NCBI RefSeq assembly: GCF_040120695.1
Contig: NZ_JBEEAC010000009.1
Span: forward strand, 162,414-226,413
DNA: 64,000 nt
DNA from: Plantactinospora sp040120695
GTDB lineage: Bacteria; Actinomycetota; Actinomycetes; Mycobacteriales; Micromonosporaceae
Direction: 5' to 3'
Position 1 is the stretch's first letter, and every line of letters begins with the position of its first letter. The notes beneath the pieces were generated by a model. It did not search any database. It saw only the letters and a program-made list of their open reading frames with translations, and had not been told where the DNA came from. The position numbers and the translations under genes are program-made. Shown here one piece after another: positions 35,766 through 44,629 of this stretch.

Positions 35766-37175
35766 TCAGGGATGGGTCATCCGGAGTACGTCGAGCGCCT
35801 CGTCGAGCTGCTCGGCGGTGAGTCGGCCCGCCTCGACGTGTCCCCGGGCGAGCACCACCTCGCGGATCGACAGCTCCTGGGCCAGCGCCTCCTTGGCGAT
35901 CGAGGCCGCCTCGTCGTAGCCCAGGTGGCGGTTGAGCGGGGTGACCACCGACGGCGACCCCTCGGCGTACGCCAGCGCCACGTCGACGTTCGCGACCAGG
36001 CCGACCACGCAGCGGTCGGCGAAGAGCCGGCTGACGTTGGCGAGCAGGCGGATCGACTCCAGCACGTTGCGGGCCAGCACCGGCAGCATCACGTTCAGCT
36101 CGAAGTCGCCCTGCGACCCGGCGAAGCCGACCGTGGCGTCGTTGCCGATCACCTGGGCGCAGACCTGCCGGACCGCCTCGCAGACCACCGGGTTCACCTT
36201 GCCGGGCATGATCGACGAGCCGGGTTGCAGGTCGGGGATCTGCACCTCGCGCAGCCCGGCCCGGGGGCCGGACCCCATCCAGCGGATGTCGTTCGCGATC
36301 TTGTAGAGGCCGACCGCGATCGTGCGGAGCTGACCGGAGACCTCGACCAGCCCGTCCCGGGCGCCCTGCGCCTCGAAGTGGTTGCGCGCCTCGGTCAGCG
36401 GCAGCCCGGTCATCTCGCGCAGCTTCTCGATCACCTTGGGCGCGAAGCCGGCCGGGGTGTTGATCCCGGTGCCGACCGCGGTGCCGCCGAGCGGCAGTTC
36501 GGCGAGCCGGGGCAGGCAGCTCTCCAGCCGCTCGATGCCGTACCGGATCTGGGTGGCGTACCCGGAGAACTCCTGGCCCATCGTCACCGGTGTGGCGTCC
36601 ATCAGGTGGGTACGGCCGGCCTTCACCACCTCGGCGAACTCGTCCACCTTGGACTCCAGCGCGAACTCCAGGTGCCGCAGTGCCGGCAGCAGGTCGTGCA
36701 CGACGGCCTGGGTGGCGGCCAGGTGGATGGAGGACGGGAAGACGTCGTTGCTGGACTGGGCGGCGTTCACGTCGTCGTTCGGGTGCACCTCGCGGCCCAG
36801 CTTCCGGGCGGCCAGGGTGGCGATCACCTCGTTGGCGTTCATGTTCGACGAGGTGCCGGAGCCGGTCTGGAAGACGTCGATCGGGAACTGGTCGTCGTAG
36901 CCGCCGTCGGCGACGTGCGCGGCCGCGGTGACGATCGCCGCGGCGACGGCGTCGTCGATCACGCCGAGTTCGGCGTTCACCGCCGCGGCGGCGCCCTTGA
37001 TCTGCGCCAGCGCCCGGATATGCGCCGGTTCGAGTCCGCGTCCGGAGATCGGGAAGTTCTGCACCGCCCGCTGCGTCTGGGCCCGCCACAGCGCGTCGAC
37101 GGGCACCTCCACCTCGCCCATCGTGTCGCGTTCGATCCGGTAGCCGGCCGCCTCTGGTGTGGTCACGCGTTCCAT
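35766..37175 (-). CDS. fumC: class II fumarate hydratase
   Basis: 469 residues. The fumarase/aspartase signature GSSIMPGKVNPV, TGSGTSSNMNANEV, and HPNDDVNAAQSSNDVFPS are intact; length is standard for FumC. It interconverts fumarate and malate without metal. A second, unrelated class I Fe-S fumarase is encoded at 42854-44533, giving the organism both the oxygen-sensitive and the stable type. ATG 37175 is chosen; GTG 37166 is an alternative. Confidence 0.95.
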   Translation of the reverse strand: MERVTTPEAAGYRIERDTMGEVEVPVDALWRAQTQRAVQNFPISGRGLEPAHIRALAQIKGAAAAVNAELGVIDDAVAAAIVTAAAHVADGGYDDQFPIDVFQTGSGTSSNMNANEVIATLAARKLGREVHPNDDVNAAQSSNDVFPSSIHLAATQAVVHDLLPALRHLEFALESKVDEFAEVVKAGRTHLMDATPVTMGQEFSGYATQIRYGIERLESCLPRLAELPLGGTAVGTGINTPAGFAPKVIEKLREMTGLPLTEARNHFEAQGARDGLVEVSGQLRTIAVGLYKIANDIRWMGSGPRAGLREVQIPDLQPGSSIMPGKVNPVVCEAVRQVCAQVIGNDATVGFAGSQGDFELNVMLPVLARNVLESIRLLANVSRLFADRCVVGLVANVDVALAYAEGSPSVVTPLNRHLGYDEAASIAKEALAQELSIREVVLARGHVEAGRLTAEQLDEALDVLRMTHP

Positions 37176-37264
37176 CCTGCCCCGACCCGGGCCGGCTCGC
37201 AGATGATCGCCGTCACGGATCGGTCCGCCGGACACCTCAGCCGCCAGTTCCGGCTCGTTCCGGG

Positions 37265-37350
37265 GTTCGCGTAGCTGCCGCCGTATCTCATGCTGGTCCG
37301 GGGTCAGCCGAGTTCGCGTAGCTGCCGCCGAATCTCGTGCTGGTCCGGGG
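37265..37350 (-). repeat. 39-bp duplication spanning the SARP gene stop
   Basis: 37312-37350, coding for the last residues (DQHEIRRQLRE), recurs at 37265-37303 with two mismatches, at a period of 47 bp. The stop codon (37304-37306) lies between the copies, so the second copy is untranslated. Confidence 0.88.
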
Positions 37351-40300
37351 AGTCGACCTGGATCAGCAGGGCGAGCGCCCGGGTCCAGTACGACCGGGCG
37401 GCCGCCGGATCGGTCGGGCGCAGGCAGTGGGCCAGTCCATCCAGCGCGCGAGCCTGCTCGTACGGCGTCTGGATCTTCGTCGCGCCGAGCAGTGCCTGCC
37501 GGTGCAGGTCCAGCGCGGCGGTGGTGTCCCCGAGATCCAGCATGGCGCGGCCCAGGAGGTTCCGGGCGGTGCACTCGCCGGCCCGGTCCCCGGCGTCCCG
37601 CATCGCCACCAGCGCCTCCCGGTGCCGCTGCGCCGCCACCTCCGGCCGGCCGCACCGCCGCTCGACGTTGCCGATCTCGTTGAGCAGGTCCGCGACGGCG
37701 AACGGGTTTCCCCGGGCCCGCTGGATACGCAGCGCCACGGACATGTAGCGCAGCGCCCGGTCGCGCTGACCCAGCCGCCCGTACACCCCGCCGATCGAGC
37801 CGACGGTGTCCGCCACCACAGCGATCTTGCCGACCTGGCGGGCCAGGAAGAGCCGGTGCCGCAGCACCCGCAGCGCGTCCGAGTAGCGGCCGAGCCCGAG
37901 ATAGACGCTGCCCAGGTTGGTCAGAGCGCCCGGCATCGCATGCCAGCCGGGTGTCTGCCGGGCCAGCTCCAAGCCGAGTTCGAGGTAGTGCATCGCCTCC
38001 CGGGTTCGGCCGAGCATCACCAGCGGCAGGCCGAGGTTGACCGTCGCCACCGACCGCCCGGCGACGTCGCCGAGCCGCTCCCAGATCGCGATGACCACCC
38101 GCAGCGACTCGAGCGAACGCTGGAACTCACCGAGCCGGAAGTACGCCGAGGTGAGGTAGTTGTGCATGATCGCGATCCCGGCGTCGTCGCCGAGCGCCTC
38201 CGCCGCCCGCAGCCCGTCGGTGTGGGTCTGGATCAGCTCGTCCAGGTGGCCGCCGAGATAGAGCTGCCGCCAGTTGGCCCGGGCGAGCTGCCAGGCGTAC
38301 CGGTACAGGCCCTCCTGCACCGCCAGCTGGACCAGCGCCACCATGTTGCGCCGCTCCGCCTCCAGCCAGTCCTGCCCTCGCTGTACCGCGACGGCGACCA
38401 GTTCGGGGCGGGCCGGCTGCCCCGGTATGGCCAGCTGGAGGTTTCCGTTCGGTTCGAGGACATGGCTCACCGAGGCGGCGGCGTGCAGGTAGTAGTCGAG
38501 CAACGCCTGCAACGCCTGCCGCCGCGCCGGCGCGCCACCGACCACGGTGACCAGTTCGCTGACGTACTCCCGGACCAGATCGTGCAGCTGGAACCGCCCC
38601 GCGTCCACCTCGTCCACCAGGTGCGCGTCGACGAGTTCGTCGAGATGTTCCCGGGCCACGGCGAGCGGCAGCTCGGTCAGCGCGGCACAGGCGTACTGGT
38701 CGAACTGCACGTCGGGACGCACCCCGAGTAGCCGGAACGTCCGCTGGACCGGCTCCGGCAGCTGGGCGTACGACAGCGCGAAGGCGTCCGCCAGGGTCCG
38801 GTGCTCGACGGCGAACTCGGCGAGTACCGGACGGTCCGGGGCGCCGAGCCGCTGGGCGAGGTCCGCGACCCGCCAGCGCGTACGGTGGGCCAGCCGGGCT
38901 GCGGCGAGCCGGATCGCCAGGGGCAGGTATCCGCAGCGCCGGACCACCTCCTCCGCCGCCGTCGGCTCGGCCCGGACCCGTTCCGGGCCGGCGATCCGGG
39001 CCAGCAGGTCGACCGCCTCGGCGGGCTCCAGCACGGTCAGCGACTGCGCACGTACCCCATCCAGGCCCACCAGCCGGCGCCGGCTGGTCACCACGGTCAG
39101 GCAGCCGGGACCGGCCGGCAGCAGCGGGCCGACCTGGGCGGTGCTGGCCGCGTTGTCCAGCACCAGCAGTACGCGCCGGCTGGCCAGCTCGGTGCGCCAC
39201 AGCGCCAGCCGGTCATCGAGGCCGGCCGGGATCCGCTCCCCCGGTACCCCGAGTTGCCGCAGCAGCGTGCCGACGGCCGTGCTCGCCGGCAGCGGGCTGT
39301 GCAGGCTGTGCCCGTGCAGGTCGACGAAGAGGTGCGCGTCCGGGTACGCGGCACCCAGCGCCGTCGCCAGGTGTACGGCCAGCGCGGTCTTGCCGCTGCC
39401 CGGCATGCCGTCGATGACGTGGACGGCGGAGAAGCTCGGATCGGCCTCCTCTATCTCCTTACGCAGCCGGGCGATGGTCTCGTGCCGGCCGGTGAAGTCC
39501 TCGATGGCCCGGGGCAGGGCACGTACCGGCGACCGGGGCTCGGGCTCCTCGTCCGCCGGCTCGACCTCGCCGGCGAGTATCCTCCGGTGGACCTCCCGCA
39601 GTGCCGGTCCGGGTTCGATGCCGAGCTCTCCGGTCAGGATCTCCCAGCCGGCCCGGAACACCGCGAGCGCCTCCGCCCGGCGGCCGCTGTCGGCGAGCGC
39701 CAGCATCAGTTGGCCCCGGAGCCGCTCCCGCAGCGGGTGGCGTTCCACCAGTTCGGTCAGTTCGGCGACCAGGTCGCCGCTGCGGCCGCCGAGCCGCAGT
39801 TCGAGCGCGAAGCTGTCCTCCATCGCCAGCATCCGCTGCTCGTCCAGCGACGCCGCGCCCCGGCGGACGGCGTGACCGCTGATGCCGGCGAGCGCCGGAC
39901 CGCGCCAGAGCGCGAGGGCGGCCCGGTACCCCTCCCGCGCCTCCGGCCAGTTCTGCTCGGCGACGGCGCTGCGGGCCCCGGCTACCAGCCGCTCGAAGCG
40001 GTACGCGTCCAGGTCGTCCGGCCCGAGCACGATGCGGTAGCCGGCGGGGCCGGTGACGATCGTCTCACCGGGCACTCCGGCGGCGACCAGCAGCCGGCGC
40101 AGCCGGGAGACGCAGGTCTGCAACTGCCCGCGCGCGGTGACCGGCGGATCGGCCTCCCAGACCGCGTCGACCAGATCGTCGACGGGTACCACCTGCGGGG
40201 CATGCAGCAGTAACACCGCCAGAACCACTCTGTCCCGGCCGGCGGTCACCGTCGACTCGCCGCCGCTCACCTGGAGCGGCCCAAGAATTCCGAACCGCAT
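37304..40300 (-). CDS. AfsR/SARP family regulator with NB-ARC and TPR domains
   Basis: 998 residues from ATG 40300 (GGAG upstream). Order: OmpR-type DNA-binding domain (~1-90, FGILGPLQV...), bacterial transcriptional activator domain (~97-245), NB-ARC ATPase (~285-560) with Walker A GMPGSGKTA and Walker B RRVLLVLDNAAS, then winged-helix and about eight TPRs (~650-990). This is the STAND layout of AfsR; such proteins activate secondary-metabolite or developmental genes. No biosynthetic cluster adjoins it, so the target is unknown. Its 3' end is duplicated. Confidence 0.93.
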   Translation of the reverse strand: MRFGILGPLQVSGGESTVTAGRDRVVLAVLLLHAPQVVPVDDLVDAVWEADPPVTARGQLQTCVSRLRRLLVAAGVPGETIVTGPAGYRIVLGPDDLDAYRFERLVAGARSAVAEQNWPEAREGYRAALALWRGPALAGISGHAVRRGAASLDEQRMLAMEDSFALELRLGGRSGDLVAELTELVERHPLRERLRGQLMLALADSGRRAEALAVFRAGWEILTGELGIEPGPALREVHRRILAGEVEPADEEPEPRSPVRALPRAIEDFTGRHETIARLRKEIEEADPSFSAVHVIDGMPGSGKTALAVHLATALGAAYPDAHLFVDLHGHSLHSPLPASTAVGTLLRQLGVPGERIPAGLDDRLALWRTELASRRVLLVLDNAASTAQVGPLLPAGPGCLTVVTSRRRLVGLDGVRAQSLTVLEPAEAVDLLARIAGPERVRAEPTAAEEVVRRCGYLPLAIRLAAARLAHRTRWRVADLAQRLGAPDRPVLAEFAVEHRTLADAFALSYAQLPEPVQRTFRLLGVRPDVQFDQYACAALTELPLAVAREHLDELVDAHLVDEVDAGRFQLHDLVREYVSELVTVVGGAPARRQALQALLDYYLHAAASVSHVLEPNGNLQLAIPGQPARPELVAVAVQRGQDWLEAERRNMVALVQLAVQEGLYRYAWQLARANWRQLYLGGHLDELIQTHTDGLRAAEALGDDAGIAIMHNYLTSAYFRLGEFQRSLESLRVVIAIWERLGDVAGRSVATVNLGLPLVMLGRTREAMHYLELGLELARQTPGWHAMPGALTNLGSVYLGLGRYSDALRVLRHRLFLARQVGKIAVVADTVGSIGGVYGRLGQRDRALRYMSVALRIQRARGNPFAVADLLNEIGNVERRCGRPEVAAQRHREALVAMRDAGDRAGECTARNLLGRAMLDLGDTTAALDLHRQALLGATKIQTPYEQARALDGLAHCLRPTDPAAARSYWTRALALLIQVDSPDQHEIRRQLRELG

Positions 40301-40542
40301 GCCGGCTCCTGACCGAGGTCACATCCGGCAGCAGGGTAACCCGACAATCACGCGCGGCAGAATCGACTTGATAGCGGGCTGGCAGTGGAACGAGAGTGCC
40401 ACCGCGAACACTGTGCACAGCACGTATGAAGTTGGGTACAGCACCGACGGGGGCGGTGCGTCCGGCGACCTGCGGGGGCGGCGGACGCACCGTGTCGGAG
40501 CAGCGGTTTCGCCGCCATCCACACCTGAGGAGACGCCAGGAC

Positions 40543-40944
40543 ATGGATGCCTCTGCACGTCCCCGGCGGACCCGGCCGGCGCCGGCCGCCGGGGACGTGT
40601 TGCAGTTCGCCGAATCCGACTACTGCTACGGAACCGGCCCGCTCGTCCTCCGGGTCACCCGGGTCGGCGCGGATCTCGGCCGGTATCCCCAGCTCGAGTG
40701 GCTGTCCCTACGCGGCGTGGAGTTGCGCGGAGACGGCAGCGCCGGTCCCGAACGGCAGGTGCTGGTCCGCACCAGCGCCCTATCCCACGCCGCTGAGTCG
40801 CGTTTCAGGTTGCCCGTCGTCCAGCGCCGCCCGATGGGCAACGCTGCAGTTCCTTCGGATCCAGGTAATCCGCCTAGCGGGTTGACGCTCAGGCGTCATT
40901 CCTCTCCGTCCCGGATGATCTGGCGGATGCGCTCCCGGCTGTAG
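40543..40944 (+). CDS. small Micromonosporaceae-type hypothetical protein, C-terminus probably disrupted
   Basis: 133 residues from ATG 40543 with GAGGAG upstream. Residues ~18-80 (GDVLQFAESDYCYGTGPLVL ... WLSLRGVELRGDGS ... RQVLVRTSAL) look like a conserved small beta-rich family that I recall beside mobile or regulatory loci in this family; members usually end soon after VLVR(V/T)xAL. Here the frame runs on for ~50 residues of unrelated composition and overlaps the convergent HTH gene by 49 bases, which suggests the natural end was lost by rearrangement or frameshift. No function can be named. Confidence 0.55.
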   Translation: MDASARPRRTRPAPAAGDVLQFAESDYCYGTGPLVLRVTRVGADLGRYPQLEWLSLRGVELRGDGSAGPERQVLVRTSALSHAAESRFRLPVVQRRPMGNAAVPSDPGNPPSGLTLRRHSSPSRMIWRMRSRL

Positions 40945-41138
40945 CCGGTGACCTCAACGATGTCGCGCTGTCGCGTCCCGGCCGCTGCCTTGGCCCGAAT
41001 CGCCTCGGCCAGCTCCGCACGCGCCTGGTCCACCCGGGCGCGAGCCTCGGCTAAAAGTCGGGCGGCCCGCTCCTCGGCGCGAGATACCCCAGCCTGCGCC
41101 GCACGCAGCTTCCGTACCGCCGACTCCAAGTCCGCCAC
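40896..41138 (-). CDS. small coiled-coil helix-turn-helix protein
   Basis: 80 residues from GTG 41138. A charged Ala/Arg/Glu helix (~1-48) leads into a C-terminal sigma-region-4-like HTH (AGTRQRDIVEVTGYSRERIR). This family is common in actinobacteria and is assumed to bind DNA as a dimer. The start codon abuts a cluster of TTGGCCAA palindromes, so autoregulation is likely. It is divergent from the 68-residue protein gene and converges with the disrupted gene at 40543. Confidence 0.75.
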   Translation of the reverse strand: MADLESAVRKLRAAQAGVSRAEERAARLLAEARARVDQARAELAEAIRAKAAAGTRQRDIVEVTGYSRERIRQIIRDGEE

Positions 41139-41234
41139 TTGGCCATTCCAACAGGCCAGATGTTAGGCCAACTCATGTATCCCCTGATTTGGCCAACCTC
41201 ATAGCTTGATGTTTGGCCAAATATCTAGTGTGAT
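41139..41234. promoter_or_regulatory. cluster of five TTGGCCAA-type sites and a promoter
   Basis: GGCCA cores centre near 41142, 41155, 41167, 41192 and 41216, about 12 or 24-25 bp apart. The best sites are TTGGCCAA (41189-41196) and TTTGGCCAAA (41212-41221). The last sits between a TTGATG (41206-41211) and TGTGAT (41229-41234) with 17-bp spacing, a plausible plus-strand promoter. The array separates the HTH gene from the 41313 gene. Confidence 0.7.
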
Positions 41235-41312
41235 AGTTGGCATCTGCGGATGCTCGGACGGGCCGGCGATCCCCGGGCGCCCGCTGGGTGACTCCAAGTA
41301 GAGGAGATTCAG

Positions 41313-41519
41313 ATGGCCAGCTTCGCGCCTACGGAGATCCGGGTGGTCGGTCCGCGTGAGTTGCCGGCGGACGGGAAGGTGCAGGTCTGGACCGACAGCG
41401 GTTCCGGCCATGGGCACGAGATCAGGGTGTGCACCGAACACCTGATGCTGTCCGTCCTCGACTCCGGCGACGGTGCCACCGCCATCTACGATCTCCGGGT
41501 CTTCTACTGCCGGGGCTGA
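41313..41519 (+). CDS. hypothetical protein, 68 residues
   Basis: ATG 41313 has AGAGGAG seven bases upstream, the best ribosome site in the area. The protein is small and acidic with alternating hydrophobic residues (IRVVGPREL, VQVWTDS, AIYDLRVFYC), suggesting a small beta-fold; two cysteines and three histidines are present but no recognised metal motif. No signal or membrane segment. I do not recognise the family. The upstream TTGGCCAA array suggests control by the divergent HTH protein. Confidence 0.65.
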   Translation: MASFAPTEIRVVGPRELPADGKVQVWTDSGSGHGHEIRVCTEHLMLSVLDSGDGATAIYDLRVFYCRG

Positions 41520-41629
41520 CCCAACCCCGACGCGACAAAGCCCTCGATCAGCCGCCCCTGCTCTGGCCTCGCCGTGACCGGTCAGGTGGCTGACCCTGAC
41601 GGTCTGCTCAAGACTCCGAAGCCAAGATC

Positions 41630-41653
41630 TCAAGTTTTGGCGCCGAAACTTGA
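41630..41653. repeat. 24-bp palindrome centred on GGCGCC
   Basis: TCAAGTTT-T-GGCGCC-G-AAACTTGA: 22 of 24 positions are symmetric, and with a one-base bulge the symmetry extends to flanking AGAT/ATCT. There is no T-run after it. It is 111 bases past the 68-residue protein gene. Candidates are a protein-binding site, a recombination site or a transcript hairpin. Confidence 0.85.
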
Positions 41654-41762
41654 ATCTGCACCTGGGAAGTTCAAGCGCGGAACGTAGCGGTGCCACTTCG
41701 ATCAGTCAACCCGCACCCCTGCCCGCGTCGGCGCCCGGCCGAACCCATGATCGTCTTGGCGG

Positions 41763-41819
41763 TCACCTGGACAGCAGAGGCGTTATCGGGCTCCGATTAC
41801 GCCTCTGCTGTCCAGGTGA
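41763..41819. repeat. 57-bp near-perfect palindrome
   Basis: Outer arms of 21 bp (41763-41783 and 41799-41819) are exact inverted repeats; after a single T/T mismatch, inner arms ATCGG/CCGAT pair around loop GCT. Twenty-six of 27 arm positions pair. No T-run follows. It is far stronger than the other intergenic hairpins in the window and lies 72 bases upstream of the cbiZ remnant. Confidence 0.95.
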
Positions 41820-41891
41820 ATGCAGGCGGCTGCTCGACGGGGCGCCTGCCCGACGGCCAAGAGGTCCGGGACGGGACCGAAGAGTAGGTCG

Positions 41892-42094
41892 GTGCTTGGC
41901 GAACCGGAGCTGACCTACCGATCCGAGGACGGGCGTGACCTTCCGCTGCTGGTCTGGCGACTTCACCGACCGGCGCTGGTGATCAGCTCCGGCCCGCTCG
42001 GCGGCGGGGGGTACGCGTCACTGGGTGGTCAACGCGACCGTGCCGATGTCGTACCGCCGGGACGACCCGGACGCCCATCTGGCAGCAGGCACTG
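41892..42094 (+). pseudogene. frameshifted, truncated adenosylcobinamide amidohydrolase (CbiZ-like)
   Basis: From GTG 41892 the frame reads LGEPELTYRSEDGRDLPLLV and ISSGPLGGGG, then changes frame in the G-run near 42003-42015; the continuation RHWVVNATVPMSYRRDDPD is in the next frame. Together they follow the start of CbiZ, which salvages cobinamides by removing the side chain. The similarity stops after about 68 residues, where a ~230-residue protein is expected. The family call is from memory of the motif order; the frameshift itself is clear. Confidence 0.6.
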
Positions 42095-42203
42095 AGCGAT
42101 CAGCGCCCGGTCAGCGGCGGCCGACGGTCAGCACCGGCTTCGTGACCTCGGCGAAGAAGTCGTCAGGAGTGCCATTGGTCCCACGGCGGTTGTGGGCGCG
42201 AAA

Positions 42204-42815
42204 TCACGGTCGGCTGGCCTGGGGTCGAGGGGTGCCGCCGTCCGGCTGGTCGTGAGGGCTGGATGCCGTGGTAGCCCACTCGCGGGCCAGGATGGCAAAA
42301 ACGAGTTGGTCGGCCCACTCTCCCCTGAACAGATAGCTTTCGACGTGGCGCGCCTCCTGACGCATGCCGAGCCGGACCATCAGGCGGGCAGACGCAGCAT
42401 TGCGGCCGTGACACCGGGCGTAGATCCGGTGCAATCCGAACTCGGTGAACCCCCAATCCAACAGCGCCGTCGCGGCTTCCGTAGCCAACCCGCGACCTCC
42501 GTGGTCGGGATGGAAGACGTAACCGACTTCAGCCGTGCGGTCGGCCTGGCTGCGCCAGACCAGCTCCACCGTCCCGATGACCTCGGCGGCGGTGGCTACG
42601 GCCAACGTCAGGCAGTCTCCCTCAGCGCGTAGCGCGTCCTCACCCGCCATGGCGATCACCGACGATCGCGACTCCTCGCGAGTACGCGGCTCGCTGAGCG
42701 TCCAGCGGAAGACGTCCGGTCTGCGCTGCCATGAGCACACGTCATCGAGATCATCCAGCGTGACCGGGCGCAGGGTGAGCCGCGCGGTACGAATCGGGTA
42801 CGTCGGTCGGAACAT
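42204..42815 (-). CDS. GNAT family N-acetyltransferase, RimJ/RimL-like
   Basis: 203 residues from ATG 42815. N-terminal TARLTLRPVTLDDLDDV, acetyl-CoA loop HPDHGGRGLATEAATALL and the late NAASARLMVRLGM segment are typical of RimJ/RimL-type GNAT enzymes that acetylate protein N-termini or small molecules. The ribosome site is weak. Bases 42096-42203 just past its stop hold a minus-strand remnant (DDFFAEVTKPVL) that I could not assign. Confidence 0.88.
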   Translation of the reverse strand: MFRPTYPIRTARLTLRPVTLDDLDDVCSWQRRPDVFRWTLSEPRTREESRSSVIAMAGEDALRAEGDCLTLAVATAAEVIGTVELVWRSQADRTAEVGYVFHPDHGGRGLATEAATALLDWGFTEFGLHRIYARCHGRNAASARLMVRLGMRQEARHVESYLFRGEWADQLVFAILAREWATTASSPHDQPDGGTPRPQASRP

Positions 42816-42853
42816 CCAGCGATATTAGAAAGTCTGCGTGGCGGGCTCGCCCG

Positions 42854-44533
<1,680 letters not shown>

Positions 44534-44629
44534 AGCCGGCAAGCCTAGGCCAGCCGACCGCGGCCGGCCCACCCGCCGGGTCGGCCCTGCGACGTCGCTC
44601 TCATCCGGCTGCCGACGCGGGAAACACGC

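Larger units (their letters stand above)
41520..41891. other. non-coding stretch with two strong palindromes
   Basis: No credible gene: reading frames here are short, without ribosome sites, and run through palindromes. The stretch contains the inverted repeats at 41630-41653 and 41763-41819, listed separately, and lies between a small intact gene and the cbiZ remnant. Confidence 0.6.

Noticed and set aside
37304..40300. Pathway regulator of a local antibiotic cluster
   Set aside because: No polyketide, peptide-synthetase or other biosynthetic genes lie nearby.
41690..41887. Small gene across the 57-bp palindrome
   Set aside because: No ribosome site, and the peptide is largely dictated by the palindrome.
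41763..41891. Cobalamin riboswitch upstream of the cbiZ remnant
   Set aside because: A single long hairpin is seen; I find neither the B12-box nor the multi-arm core.
42096..42203. Gene fragment ending DDFFAEVTKPVL on the minus strand
   Set aside because: Too short to assign and without a start; mentioned only as a possible remnant.
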